Origin: Nitrosomonas marina
Lineage (GTDB): Bacteria > Pseudomonadota > Gammaproteobacteria > Burkholderiales > Nitrosomonadaceae
DNA: 50,632 bases
Direction of reading: 5' to 3'
NCBI RefSeq assembly: GCF_900111605.1
Contig: NZ_FOIA01000025.1
Coordinates: 1 to 50,632 of the forward strand
Shown: positions 7,885 to 16,526 of the stretch, in pieces
How the letters are laid out: every line of letters starts with the position of its first letter
Numbering within the stretch: position 1 is the stretch's first letter
Position numbers and translations under genes: made by a program
The notes under the pieces: model-generated
Told to the model about the DNA's origin: nothing
Database searches by the model: none
What the model saw: only the letters and a program-made list of their open reading frames with translations

Positions 7885-8438
7885 TACAGATTGCCTCCCA
7901 GTCTCTTAAACTCGACAACCCACACCCAGGGGTTTGAGTCCGTAGATTTTTTACCATTAATTCTGTCCCATAATAGTAAAAATCCATATTTGTATGATCC
8001 GTTGGATTCATCGGTTCCTAGAAAATCAGCGCCTTCGGATTCTGCATCTTCTTCTGTAATATCAAGTAGGCGCTCGATACGCAAACTGGTTATTTCAAGG
8101 GTAATTCTCGAAGCCAATCGTGGCATGTGGATCGATGGCCTTGTATGTCTTGGGTAATACCATTTATCATTTGATACATGTCCGTCTGCGACGTATTCTG
8201 TTAATGAGACAGATCCAATTAAATGTTCTTTGGTTATTTCACGCACCCAAAGCCTATCTCCCACAGTCCCATGCGGGCATTCTTTTACCCATTCTTCAGC
8301 GTCATCGCTGCCTTTATAAATTTCACCGATGCCAGGTGCTAAACCTATACCTTTTACTATCCTACGTGTCTGCGTCTTACGTCCATCAAGTATCGCCCTG
8401 ACCATTGGGGAAGAGAATATTATTGGTCTCTCTTTCAT
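7884..8438 (-). CDS. ASCH/PUA-like phage protein
   Basis: 184 residues starting MKERPIIFSSPMVRAILDGR, then KTQTRR, the hallmark of a widespread phage family with an ASCH (PUA-like) fold. Later conserved parts are GDRLWVREITKEHL, PSIHMPRLASRITLEITSL, ERLLDITEEDAESEGA and NPWVWVVEF. ASCH domains are thought to bind RNA or modified nucleotides; the target is unknown. Start 8438 is chosen over an upstream in-frame start because MKERPI is the conserved N terminus and GGGAAC precedes it. Confidence 0.8.
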   Translation of the reverse strand: MKERPIIFSSPMVRAILDGRKTQTRRIVKGIGLAPGIGEIYKGSDDAEEWVKECPHGTVGDRLWVREITKEHLIGSVSLTEYVADGHVSNDKWYYPRHTRPSIHMPRLASRITLEITSLRIERLLDITEEDAESEGADFLGTDESNGSYKYGFLLLWDRINGKKSTDSNPWVWVVEFKRLGGNL

Positions 8439-8584
8439 TTGTTCCCATCCATTTTCTGCAATATCATTCCGGTGCAAACAAATACACATCCTGCCAAGAA
8501 AAGCGTGTCGTTCAGCTCAGGTGTGGCTGCAAGAATGGTGATAATTGAAAATGCATAACAAATAAGGTAATCGTACTTTGTCAT
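8435..8584 (-). CDS. Small membrane protein, 49 aa
   Basis: MTKYDYLICYAFSIITIL begins a hydrophobic hairpin of two likely transmembrane segments (about residues 6-20 and 27-42), ending QKMDGNK. It is coupled by ATGA overlaps to the genes on both sides. Function unknown. Confidence 0.55.
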   Translation of the reverse strand: MTKYDYLICYAFSIITILAATPELNDTLFLAGCVFVCTGMILQKMDGNK

Positions 8585-9081
8585 GGCTTATCACGCGCCT
8601 CTATGAGTAGGTGTGAGAATGAGTGATTTATTTTTTCCCTGTCTTCGAATGTATCAAAATAAAAAATGATGTTGTTGAACAGGAAAGCGAATTCAGTTTT
8701 TTTCTCGACCGGACATGGCAACTCTTCACCATTGAGCAGAAACGTTCTCTTTTGTTTTTTATGCCATGTCCATCTGGAAGCAACTAAGTGAAAATTATCA
8801 GCAATTTCAGCCAAAATTCCCCAGTCTATTGCCTGTCCAGTTTCAGTGCAGTACAGAGAATCACCAACAAAAACTGGTCTGTCCTCTAACACGGTTACGG
8901 CGAATTCAATATCATCAAGAGCATCCTCTACATACTCAGAAAAATCCGGGTGGTAATCGAATGATTTGTCGTTTGGGAGAGGTTTCCATCTAACACACTC
9001 CCGCGGCTTAACCTTAGTCCCCTCGCACATGTCATGTACGCGACCCCAATACTCTCTGTTTAACTCGACTACCTTGTCCAT
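8581..9081 (-). CDS. Hypothetical phage protein, 166 aa
   Basis: Starts MDKVVELNREYWGRVHDMC; contains VGDSLYCTETGQAIDWG and an aromatic, acidic C-terminal half. No known domain. ATG 9081 is preceded by a strong SD (AAGGAG) that overlaps the end of the previous gene; an in-frame start 18 bases upstream is less likely. Confidence 0.65.
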   Translation of the reverse strand: MDKVVELNREYWGRVHDMCEGTKVKPRECVRWKPLPNDKSFDYHPDFSEYVEDALDDIEFAVTVLEDRPVFVGDSLYCTETGQAIDWGILAEIADNFHLVASRWTWHKKQKRTFLLNGEELPCPVEKKTEFAFLFNNIIFYFDTFEDREKINHSFSHLLIEARDKP

Positions 9082-9083
9082 GA

Positions 9084-9428
9084 TTACTCCTTGTGGCACG
9101 GATGGTCCATGCCGTAGATGCTGCGATATTCGTCGTTTGTGACCACGCTAAGTATGGTCACTCTTCCTGCTGTATGCGCATACAAGGCAATGTCGTATTT
9201 GCCTTCACTATTTTCACTGCAATCCATATCAATCTCGACTGGTCCTGTGTCAGTGATTATTAGCGCCTTCTTGTCTTTTGCAGGGTTGTACTGAAAAAAC
9301 TCGCCGTCAAAATATCCGAGTGCTTTGTTATCGACTGCAGTACCAATAAACACTCCCAAAACTGCGCTACTTGCCAGTGCGCACGCAGTTGCATAGATGA
9401 CTAGAAATTTGCCTAAAATCTTACTCAT
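9084..9428 (-). CDS. Phage protein with N-terminal membrane anchor, 114 aa
   Basis: Residues 6-31 form one hydrophobic segment (FLVIYATACALASSAVLGVF) after MSKILGK, an uncleaved anchor or a signal peptide. The remainder, ending YRSIYGMDHPCHKE, is polar with two Cys residues and probably lies outside the cytoplasm. Function unknown. Confidence 0.6.
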   Translation of the reverse strand: MSKILGKFLVIYATACALASSAVLGVFIGTAVDNKALGYFDGEFFQYNPAKDKKALIITDTGPVEIDMDCSENSEGKYDIALYAHTAGRVTILSVVTNDEYRSIYGMDHPCHKE

Positions 9429-9446
9429 TATTGAGTTTCTCCAGAA

Positions 9447-9779
9447 CTAGCCAGCGGCTTCTGTATTTTCTTCAGGATGCTGGTCTTGCGTGATTGATTT
9501 AATGTGACCCTTGATATCAGCATAGGTCGGGTTTTCGTCTTCATTTACTACGATGTCTGTGCTTTTTATTGTTGCGTAGAAAAGGTCGCGCGGTCTTCCA
9601 GCAGGTTTAACTTCCGTAAATTCGAAAATCCCGCCTCCTTTGGCTATAAAAAAGTCTCTAGGTATTGGCAATGGTGTTAAAAAACCCACTACCTTTGTCC
9701 AATCATCATCACTCCACCGTCCAATATCGTGCCCCCAACATGGGAATCTCACATCGTGTACTATGTTTTCTCTGCTCAT
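9447..9779 (-). CDS. Hypothetical phage protein, 110 aa
   Basis: Starts MSRENIVHDVRFPCWGHDIG; soluble, with a Glu/Pro-rich tail. Start overlaps the end of the upstream ASCH-like gene (ATGA). Not recognised. Confidence 0.6.
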   Translation of the reverse strand: MSRENIVHDVRFPCWGHDIGRWSDDDWTKVVGFLTPLPIPRDFFIAKGGGIFEFTEVKPAGRPRDLFYATIKSTDIVVNEDENPTYADIKGHIKSITQDQHPEENTEAAG

Positions 9780-10081
9780 TTGATATCCTCCAGATCCGTA
9801 ATCGATATAACAGAAACATCAATATCAAGTGTGCCGTAAACTCTTAAAACAGCTTCCTTGTATGTGCTATTCAATTGATTGCCATGTACCTTTTTAAATG
9901 CGCTGATAGTGGCGCTCATACGATTTTTCGTGCCGTATCCGCGTGACAGAATGGCTGGCCGCCCAGGTATGCATGTTTTCTCGTTCCAGCGCGGACCGTA
10001 CCGGCGAAGTTCGTCAGTTTTTGTTCCAGCCTCGAACTGGTCATACGCCCACGCATTGAGTGGCACGAAAAGCGGTTTCAT
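9776..10081 (-). CDS. ASCH-like phage protein, 101 aa
   Basis: MKPLFVPLNAWAYDQFEAG, then KTDELRRYGPRWNEKTCIPG and ILSRGYGTKNRM, matches the compact phage ASCH/PUA-like group (pattern P-L-K-x-E-x-F-x-x-I-x-x-G-x-K-x-x-E-x-R). A second ASCH-type protein is encoded at 7884-8438. RNA or nucleotide binding is expected from the family; the role in this phage is unknown. Confidence 0.7.
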   Translation of the reverse strand: MKPLFVPLNAWAYDQFEAGTKTDELRRYGPRWNEKTCIPGRPAILSRGYGTKNRMSATISAFKKVHGNQLNSTYKEAVLRVYGTLDIDVSVISITDLEDIK

Positions 10082-10293
10082 TTGCTAACCCTTGCAATTC
10101 CATTCCTGTCATTGAAAATTATCGTTATTTTTTCCGATCTCAATAACAGCAATGGGTTGCTTGTGAAGATGTATCCGCTTACATCCGCATTTCCACAGCG
10201 CGTCTCGACAAAAGCAAATCCATCAATTTTTTTGTGCAGTTTGACAATCGCGCTATGAATTGCCTCAGAAACATCCATTTCCCCGATGATCAT
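10078..10293 (-). CDS. Hypothetical phage protein, 71 aa
   Basis: MIIGEMDVSEAIHSAIVKL; a small alpha/beta protein. ATGA overlap with the ASCH-like gene downstream and 3 bp from the gene upstream. Not recognised. Confidence 0.55.
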   Translation of the reverse strand: MIIGEMDVSEAIHSAIVKLHKKIDGFAFVETRCGNADVSGYIFTSNPLLLLRSEKITIIFNDRNGIARVSK

Positions 10294-10296
10294 ATT

Positions 10297-10758
10297 TCAG
10301 CCCTCGATATGTTCTTTAATAATCCTGCTGGCTTCCTTGACATCAGTGCCAGCTATGGCCGCGCATAGTTCTGCAGACAGCCCGTAGGTCCGCGCATGCC
10401 TCACAACAGCCTGGATATCGCCATTTGTTGTTCGCTTTGTCATCGCTATAGCGTAATACTGTCGAAACCCGCCAAATGTCTGTTCGTTGCCGTTTTTGTC
10501 GATAAGGTATCCAGCAGCCTTTGCTCTTTCGTAATATTCTTTACGTTTTCCCCTGGTGGGTAGTGATCTCAGCGACACAAGAAAATCAACCAATTTCGCT
10601 AATTGTTCGCACGTCAGGTAGCAGAACGGTCCTCTCTCATTGCGTCCAATCGATGGTCTATTTTTCTTTTTAGGCTGCGCTATAGTGGCGTCATTTGCAG
10701 GCATCATCAGCCTGTGCCACATGATCTGTCGTTGCTGTTGTTCTGCTGTCAGCTTCAT
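10297..10758 (-). CDS. Hypothetical phage protein, 153 aa
   Basis: A Gln-rich N terminus (MKLTAEQQQRQIMWHRLMM) and a basic linker precede a helical C-terminal domain (CEQLAKLVDFLVSLRSLPT to SRIIKEHIEG). It overlaps the SMC-like ATPase gene by 4 bp, which suggests a partner role in the same recombination module. Not recognised. Confidence 0.6.
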   Translation of the reverse strand: MKLTAEQQQRQIMWHRLMMPANDATIAQPKKKNRPSIGRNERGPFCYLTCEQLAKLVDFLVSLRSLPTRGKRKEYYERAKAAGYLIDKNGNEQTFGGFRQYYAIAMTKRTTNGDIQAVVRHARTYGLSAELCAAIAGTDVKEASRIIKEHIEG

Positions 10759-12608
10759 GCCGCCTCCTGATTTTGTTCATCATCAGCAACAATTTCGCCG
10801 TTCTCAACCCAGTACGCTGTAATGGTTTCGGGAAGGGATGCTGGTTTTTTCTTCATCGTTCCGAAAATGATGCACGAGTCGAGTTCGCCTGCCTGCGCTA
10901 ACTCATCCAGCCAGTAGATAAGGCTGCTGCGATTGCCAAGGTCCAGAACATCAAAGCGGTCGAGTACCAGCGTTTTAATGCCTGAAATGTACGATATCGC
11001 CTCGGCAATCATCGCATCGACGCGCCATTGCTCAGATTCGGACAGCAAGGCATAAGGAATTACGAAACTGCCACCATCCTTGGTTGCGGTGATGTTCATT
11101 TCGCTGTCGATAACAGGGTGTAGCATCCAGGATGCTATTGCATTTGATTTCAGGCGGTCATTGATCGGTTTCAATGCCGTTTTAAGCAATTCACCCGGTA
11201 TTCCGCTTGGTGATAATGCATCTGCTATTGCCAACCATTCCATGATGTCCTTGTGCAGACTTTTTGCTTTGTCGATTACCAGCGCACGGTTTGAATGCTG
11301 GTCTACGATACCTTTGTATTTTTGTTCATCAGTGCGCCACTGGTTTAACTGATTGTTGAGTTCCTTAATCTCAGCCTGCAGCGGCTCGATATCGATAACT
11401 GAAGATCCCGTATCGCCGGATTTATCCAATTGCTCAAGTTTTGCTTTCGCATCTTCAGCAAGTGCAATGTCCCGCTCTCCGTTCGTCACGGAGTTTTTCA
11501 TGACGCGCAGGCTATTCTCGTAGTCAGTCAGCTTTGCGCCTGGCTCAGTGCTTCCTGCCGGTTTGCAGTGTTCTGAGTAATCAGCAACACATTTTTTCAT
11601 GCGCCCGATCAGGTCTTCAAATTCGCTCCATTCGTTCACTACGCCATCTGCATCAATGACGCCTTTTGTGATATCTGCGACAGACAACATTTCTTTAGTT
11701 ACTTCGCAGAATGAAGCCATCAGCGGGTGTGGCAGGGCTGATTTGTTTGCGCTACCGGCTTTTAATTTCGATACCTTTTCTTCAAGTTCAGCTAATTCTT
11801 TGGTATCAAGTTCCAGTTTTGCTTTCAAACGTTCTAAACCACCAGCCCTCGCTTCGAGTTTTTCTCGCTCTCCAGCAGAGTTTGCCGCAGTGCTATTGGA
11901 TTGCCTTGCGGCGCCAAGCTTTTCTGTCGCAATGTTTATTTTTTCCTGAATCTCAGCGATGTTGGATCTCGCGTTATCAAGCAGCTTGATAGCCTTGTCT
12001 GCGTCAACTTCAGGAACATCTGGCGTCCACGTTTCGGCTTTATCCTTGCCCCATGTCTGCCCGCCAGTGGTGCTTTTCCATTCGCCCTTGGCTTCTTTAG
12101 CACTATCTGCAGCAGATTTTTGTGCAGCCGGGAAGCCTGCGCGAAGCATAGGCTTGATACGTTCAACCTTGTCTGCATTGCATTTAAGGTCATCAATCAG
12201 CTGTTTACATATCTTGTCAGTGTTTATGCTGACTTGAGATAGTCCAAACAGATATGAACGACGCTTATTTTCATCCAGCTGCGCGAATCGCTGCGCTTCC
12301 AGCACATAGGGTAAGACAGGAATTTCTGAATGATTGCCTTTGCCGGACGGAACAACGATGCTGAATTTATTCTCGCCGGTAACCACTTCAGCGAAACCGG
12401 AGTCATGCTCATCAGATACCAGGAGGCTGTATTCCTTTTTCAAACTGACGCGCGAAGCTTCGCCCGTTAATGCGTGTTGAATTGCGTCACGAATGGATGA
12501 CTTGCCAGATCCGTTGTGGCCGGCAATCAGTGTTACCGGTGTGTGACATTCGATTGCTATTGATTTTGCGGACAGGTAGTTTTCAATGTTGATTGCGCTG
12601 ATTTTCAT
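10755..12608 (-). CDS. RecF/SMC-type AAA ATPase
   Basis: 617 residues. Walker A is GHNGSGKSS at residues 30-38, right after the N-terminal beta strands, as in RecF/RecN/SbcC proteins. The middle (about 200-440) is Lys/Glu/Ala-rich and predicted coiled coil. Walker B with a D-loop follows near the C terminus (KTLVLDRFDVLDLGNRSS). The usual catalytic Glu after the Walker B Asp is Arg here (LDRFD). Such proteins organise or load nucleases on DNA. It lies downstream of the YqaJ exonuclease and RecT genes and is coupled to its neighbours by ATGA overlaps, so it likely serves the phage recombination module. Confidence 0.82.
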   Translation of the reverse strand: MKISAINIENYLSAKSIAIECHTPVTLIAGHNGSGKSSIRDAIQHALTGEASRVSLKKEYSLLVSDEHDSGFAEVVTGENKFSIVVPSGKGNHSEIPVLPYVLEAQRFAQLDENKRRSYLFGLSQVSINTDKICKQLIDDLKCNADKVERIKPMLRAGFPAAQKSAADSAKEAKGEWKSTTGGQTWGKDKAETWTPDVPEVDADKAIKLLDNARSNIAEIQEKINIATEKLGAARQSNSTAANSAGEREKLEARAGGLERLKAKLELDTKELAELEEKVSKLKAGSANKSALPHPLMASFCEVTKEMLSVADITKGVIDADGVVNEWSEFEDLIGRMKKCVADYSEHCKPAGSTEPGAKLTDYENSLRVMKNSVTNGERDIALAEDAKAKLEQLDKSGDTGSSVIDIEPLQAEIKELNNQLNQWRTDEQKYKGIVDQHSNRALVIDKAKSLHKDIMEWLAIADALSPSGIPGELLKTALKPINDRLKSNAIASWMLHPVIDSEMNITATKDGGSFVIPYALLSESEQWRVDAMIAEAISYISGIKTLVLDRFDVLDLGNRSSLIYWLDELAQAGELDSCIIFGTMKKKPASLPETITAYWVENGEIVADDEQNQEAA

Positions 12609-13279
12609 TGCTCCGTTACCTCTTCGTCAGCGTTTTCTTCATGCCACGCCTTATGGCCGCGAATCCATTCAACGACCAGTTCACTGCGAACAACCGGGCA
12701 ATCGCTTTGTGGCTTGCCCTCTGAAGCAGCCTGGTATCCATCCTCGAACGCCTTATTCAACTCTTCGGTTGTCGGTTTTACGTCATCAGGTGATGGCAAC
12801 CTGGTTGCGCTTGAGTCAATCGTTTCATCGTCTCCCATTCCGCCGCCATCGTTGTCATGGTATTCATGGCCTAAATCGAATGCGCGCTGGTCATTTTCTC
12901 CTTGTATTTCGTCCATGCCGCCAGTGTGATCCGCCGCATCTGCAACCACTACCATGACGCTTTTGCCGTTCGCATCATATAATTCATGCAAATTCGATGC
13001 GTTTGTGCCAAACCGGATGACGGCTTTCACGCCATCTTTGATAGTAATCTGTTCGAGATCGCCCACCACTACGATGCGGCCCTGGGCGGACAGGACATGA
13101 ACAACCATCTTGATGTTTTCTTCTACGCGACTGCGTAAACGTTCAATAACATCATCCTGCTTCTTTTTTGCCATTTTTTGCCATACATCTGGCATTAATC
13201 TTATTTCTTGCACAAGTGCTTCGAGTAAATCCCTGCCAGCAGTTTCCGCCGTAATTTTTCTGAAATCTGTTTCGCTCAT
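12605..13279 (-). CDS. Phage protein with RMF/CrpP-like C-terminal domain
   Basis: 224 residues. The N-terminal 100 residues form an alpha/beta domain (KKQDDVIERLRSRVEENIK, RIVVVGDLEQITIKDGVKA). A Gly/Asp-rich linker follows. The last 55 residues (AFEDGYQAASEGKPQSDCPV then ELVVEWIRGHKAWHEEN) match the pattern of ribosome modulation factor and CrpP: G-x-x-A-x-x-G-K-x-x-x-x-C-P-...-W-I-x-G. RMF dimerises ribosomes; phage-borne fusions have unknown function. The family call rests on this motif only. Confidence 0.65.
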   Translation of the reverse strand: MSETDFRKITAETAGRDLLEALVQEIRLMPDVWQKMAKKKQDDVIERLRSRVEENIKMVVHVLSAQGRIVVVGDLEQITIKDGVKAVIRFGTNASNLHELYDANGKSVMVVVADAADHTGGMDEIQGENDQRAFDLGHEYHDNDGGGMGDDETIDSSATRLPSPDDVKPTTEELNKAFEDGYQAASEGKPQSDCPVVRSELVVEWIRGHKAWHEENADEEVTEQ

Positions 13280-13313
13280 GATTTATTCCTTGAATTAATT
13301 AGAGATTGAATAA

Positions 13314-13598
13314 TTAAACTTTGGTAACAGCCGTTGAAGAAACCTGCTGTTGATCAGCCACATCAACATCAAATGAAAGTTCTACGCCGGCTTCTCGGCC
13401 AATTTCTTCTATCATTTGTTTTGTATGAATCAGGTCGCTCCCAATAAGTCCGCACTGGGACGGGACCAGAATCCCTCTCAGGTACGTAATAGGGGAGTTG
13501 TTTAGCTGCATGTGCGCAAGTCTCATTATTTCGCGCATGATCTTTATGTCGCCGTCGTGCAGTTCTATTGTCACTTTGTGATGGTTATCGATGTGCAT
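13314..13598 (-). CDS. Hypothetical phage protein, 94 aa
   Basis: Starts MHIDNHHKVTIELHDGDIK 4 bp after the RecT stop. A longer upstream frame exists but only overlaps the RecT repeat region, so ATG 13598 is preferred. The body reads REIMRLAHMQLNNSPITYLR. Not recognised. Confidence 0.6.
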   Translation of the reverse strand: MHIDNHHKVTIELHDGDIKIMREIMRLAHMQLNNSPITYLRGILVPSQCGLIGSDLIHTKQMIEEIGREAGVELSFDVDVADQQQVSSTAVTKV

Positions 13599-13602
13599 GG
13601 CG

Positions 13603-14571
13603 CTATTCCATATCCAGCGGTTTCTGCTCACGCGGTTTGCGTTGAGTCTCGGTTGTGGAAGGTTTCTGTTCAGCCTTCGGTTCATCCTTTGGCTTTGGCT
13701 TTGGTTCTGGCTCTGGCTCTGGCTCTGGATCTGGTTTTGCTTCTTCTGCTTTTTGCCTATCGTTTCCCGTCTCATCATCTGATTTTTCAGAGATTATTTC
13801 TCCAGAGGATTCATCGATAACTACCCCGTCACCTTCGATGAAAACAGATTTTCCTGACTCATTGGCCGTATCAATTTTTTCAGCACTTTGCATTTCAATT
13901 GACATTGGCAGGTATTTCCATCCTCTACGAATGATTGTTTTTTTTATCATTTCGTCACGGTCTGTATCCCACGGAGTTTCTTTTCCTGATTTAACAGCTG
14001 AACTTCTGGCCTTGATCTTCATTACCTCAGCGACAGTCATCCATTCAAAATGGCTTCCGCCATCTTTAAAATGAGCAACCATATAAACAAGATTTGGTTC
14101 GCCGCGATCACCGGACAGGCATGGTTTATGTTTAACTTTTGTATCAATGCCAAGTTCAAGGTCAAACAGGTCGTTCTCATAAACTATTTCAGCGTTTATG
14201 CTACTTATTTCGCCTGATCTTCTTGCAAGAGAGATAAGCCCCCGATATCCGGGCATCATTTTTATTTCGCCCTTAAACGGAACGAGATACGCCTGCCCTA
14301 GGGCCCCGCCAATTTCAAGACCAAGGTGTGAAGCCTGAATCACTGAATTAACAAAGCTTCCTGGGTTCTGAATCGCTATCTTTGCTAGATATGGATTGCT
14401 GCGCAGTTCGTTTAAAGCAATCCTGCACATTTTCTCTGGAGTAAGATTGCTCGATATTACCGACTTTATTTGCCCCATCCTGTTTGACAAGAAATGTGTC
14501 AAGTCAGAAATATTTTTTGGCTTGTCAACTACCTTTCCAGTTGCTACTGCTTTAAGTTCTGCTGTGCTCAT
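13603..14571 (-). CDS. recT: RecT-family single-strand annealing protein
   Basis: 322 residues. RecT anneals complementary single strands during phage recombination and pairs with a 5'-3' exonuclease, here the adjacent YqaJ protein. Diagnostic parts are EKMCRIALNELRSNPYLAK, SVIQASHLGLEIGGALGQAY, LVPFKGEIKMMPGYRGLISL and KKTIIRRGWKYLPMS. After residue 245 a disordered tail carries a Pro-Glu-Pro-Glu/Lys repeat. Similar acidic tails in annealases often contact single-strand binding protein; that contact is inferred. Confidence 0.95.
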   Translation of the reverse strand: MSTAELKAVATGKVVDKPKNISDLTHFLSNRMGQIKSVISSNLTPEKMCRIALNELRSNPYLAKIAIQNPGSFVNSVIQASHLGLEIGGALGQAYLVPFKGEIKMMPGYRGLISLARRSGEISSINAEIVYENDLFDLELGIDTKVKHKPCLSGDRGEPNLVYMVAHFKDGGSHFEWMTVAEVMKIKARSSAVKSGKETPWDTDRDEMIKKTIIRRGWKYLPMSIEMQSAEKIDTANESGKSVFIEGDGVVIDESSGEIISEKSDDETGNDRQKAEEAKPDPEPEPEPEPKPKPKDEPKAEQKPSTTETQRKPREQKPLDME

Positions 14572-14580
14572 AATTTCTCC

Positions 14581-15534
14581 TTACTTCAATCTAAATACAC
14601 GAGAGCCGGGTGTTACTTTTGTGGCTGCGTTGATTATTTGGTCAAGGTCAGCCTTGCTAAACCCTGTTGATTTGCCAACAAGATCATAAAAGGCCGACTT
14701 CCAGTCTGTTTTTTTGTCGTTTTTGTTGTTTTTCCATGAACACAGTTGGTCTCTGCCGGCAAACAGGTGCGCAGAATCACCCATGTATTTTTTTACCTGA
14801 ATAATTAGGCGTTCCAGTTCAACATCAAGGTTCTTTTGTGAAGATTTAATCGTTCTGATTTCTTCTATAGCCCCGATGATTTCATTGTTCGCTTCAACAG
14901 CCGAACCGGAATCCTTGGTGAATAAATGCTTTATGTCGTCAGCCGTGGTTGGCTCCGGTGCGTCACGGTTTTGAACGCGAGTCCAGAATTCAACCTCTCG
15001 TGAACGTATGGTTTCGATTAACTCTGTATCACGGTCAACAAAATGAATTCTGAGATCATCTGCCCCGATCAGCGCGGCCACAATTGACCTTTCTCTGCCT
15101 GTCACCATCTGGCCATGCGCTACCTGGGCGGTGTAGTAGATTGGTATTTCGTCGGTTCCTTCCTCGCCCCAGTGTTTTGCCGCGAAGGGGTGCACGGTTT
15201 TCATTTCACCGTTAAGTTCTTCACCGTCGACAATCAATTCAAGGTCAATCTCAGCGGCGATGAAGTCGTGCACAGGGTCTTTATATCTCTTGTTACGATC
15301 TAGGATATGCACATCATGTCCCAAGCTTTGAAGTTCATCGACAAGCATGTCAATAACAACCGGTTCCCAACGCTTGCCGCGATCAAACAATCTCTGTTTT
15401 TGTGGTGTTATTTCTTCCTGGAATTCGCCAATTTTTTCCTGATACAGCTGAAATTGCGATTTCCAAGGTGACACTTCGAGTATTGCCGCGGCGTCACTAC
15501 CTCCAATGTATTTGGTTCTGTCCATTTCAGTCAT
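14581..15534 (-). CDS. YqaJ-family viral recombinase exonuclease
   Basis: 317 residues. A lambda-exonuclease-fold nuclease: the N-terminal GGSDAAAILEVSPWKSQFQL is the classic YqaJ start, followed by RGKRWEPVVIDML, FIAAEIDLELI (metal Asp) and ELNGEMKTVHPFAAKHWG (E-x-K). It makes 3' single-stranded tails for RecT. The C-terminal 100 residues form a helical extension. Coupled to the gene upstream by an ATGA overlap at 15531-15534. Confidence 0.92.
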   Translation of the reverse strand: MTEMDRTKYIGGSDAAAILEVSPWKSQFQLYQEKIGEFQEEITPQKQRLFDRGKRWEPVVIDMLVDELQSLGHDVHILDRNKRYKDPVHDFIAAEIDLELIVDGEELNGEMKTVHPFAAKHWGEEGTDEIPIYYTAQVAHGQMVTGRERSIVAALIGADDLRIHFVDRDTELIETIRSREVEFWTRVQNRDAPEPTTADDIKHLFTKDSGSAVEANNEIIGAIEEIRTIKSSQKNLDVELERLIIQVKKYMGDSAHLFAGRDQLCSWKNNKNDKKTDWKSAFYDLVGKSTGFSKADLDQIINAATKVTPGSRVFRLK

Positions 15535-15866
15535 GACAATTCCTTTTTAATTTTTTCAAGCCTTTTTTGCATTTCAATCAATCCATTAGCTTTTGATATT
15601 TCAGGGCTTGAGCGCCTATCCAATTCCAGAGCGCAAGTGGTCGATTCAATCACGTCATGACAGAACTGAAGATTCTGGTATTCGAGCGATTCCTCATTCA
15701 TGTGATTAACTTGCGTGTTACTGATCGCTTCGCACAGGCAGTCGATCATTTCATGGATTGAAATACGCTCCTGCAGCAATATCTCAGCCTTGCGTTGGAA
15801 GTCATTCAGCATCGCTGTAGATCTTCGCTGCGCAGCTTTTTGGTGGTCGAAATTGGTAACTTTCAT
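15531..15866 (-). CDS. Hypothetical helical phage protein, 111 aa
   Basis: Start MKVTNFDHQKAAQRRSTAML at 15866 has a strong SD (GGAGGCGTC); an upstream in-frame ATG lacks one. Almost entirely helical with coiled-coil character; ends MQKRLEKIKKELS. Not recognised. Confidence 0.65.
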   Translation of the reverse strand: MKVTNFDHQKAAQRRSTAMLNDFQRKAEILLQERISIHEMIDCLCEAISNTQVNHMNEESLEYQNLQFCHDVIESTTCALELDRRSSPEISKANGLIEMQKRLEKIKKELS

Positions 15867-15881
15867 GACGCCTCCGTACAT

Positions 15882-16364
15882 TTACGCTTGGTCTCTAAGC
15901 GATTCAGGCAAATCGTTGCGCTGGCTTGGCGGCAGCATGTTTGCTGCTCTTATATCAGCGCGCTGAGTATCGACAGACAGTGAAGCTATCCCGTCGATGT
16001 AGTCTTTCCGCCAGGGGATATCTGACCTTCTGCTAATCATTTGCCTGATTGCCTCGTCAGCCGTGAATACCTCGGCATCTGCTATGCACTGGGTGTAACC
16101 CTGGCATCCTTTGCGCCAGAACATCATGTTGTTGCCGCAGTTGGCTCTGGTGTCCTGCATGTAATACAGTTCACCGGTTTGGATTTTGTGACTATGTTCT
16201 GCCTCAACATACTTGACGAAATCATTAATAAAATCAGGCAAGTTTTCTGGTTCTATGATTATGTTCTCGCTGTACAAAACCGAATACTTGCTGACGATCT
16301 CGGCAAGTGCTGGGTATTGATTCGCCCATATTTGTAAGATTGCGTTCTCTTTACTGGTATTCAT
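15882..16364 (-). CDS. Hypothetical phage protein, 160 aa
   Basis: The central LYYMQDTRANCGNNMMFWRK followed by GCQGYT resembles a common but uncharacterised phage motif (YxxQDxR...GNxxxWW...GYT). Function unknown. One base separates it from the small ORF upstream. Confidence 0.65.
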   Translation of the reverse strand: MNTSKENAILQIWANQYPALAEIVSKYSVLYSENIIIEPENLPDFINDFVKYVEAEHSHKIQTGELYYMQDTRANCGNNMMFWRKGCQGYTQCIADAEVFTADEAIRQMISRRSDIPWRKDYIDGIASLSVDTQRADIRAANMLPPSQRNDLPESLRDQA

Positions 16365-16365
16365 A

Positions 16366-16503
16366 TCAAACCGCCTTTACGAAGATGTTTGCGAATTCAA
16401 ACCATTTAGATGCTTCAGCAGCTGCCGCTGCTGTGGACTTAAACAGCCCATAGCAAATAACTACTTTCCCGTCGCGCATTTTCATTTTTATCAAGCAAAT
16501 CAT
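16366..16503 (-). CDS. Small phage protein, 45 aa
   Basis: MICLIKMKMRDGKVVICYGL then an Ala-rich helix and WFEFANIFVKAV. Codes between two well-spaced operon genes. Not recognised. Confidence 0.5.
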   Translation of the reverse strand: MICLIKMKMRDGKVVICYGLFKSTAAAAAEASKWFEFANIFVKAV

Positions 16504-16526
16504 TGTTTAACCTCGCTTGGTTGGGT

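Noticed and set aside
13655..14074. Gly/Ser/Phe-rich 139-codon plus-strand ORF
   Set aside because: It is the mirror of the Pro-Glu/Lys repeat and body of the RecT gene.
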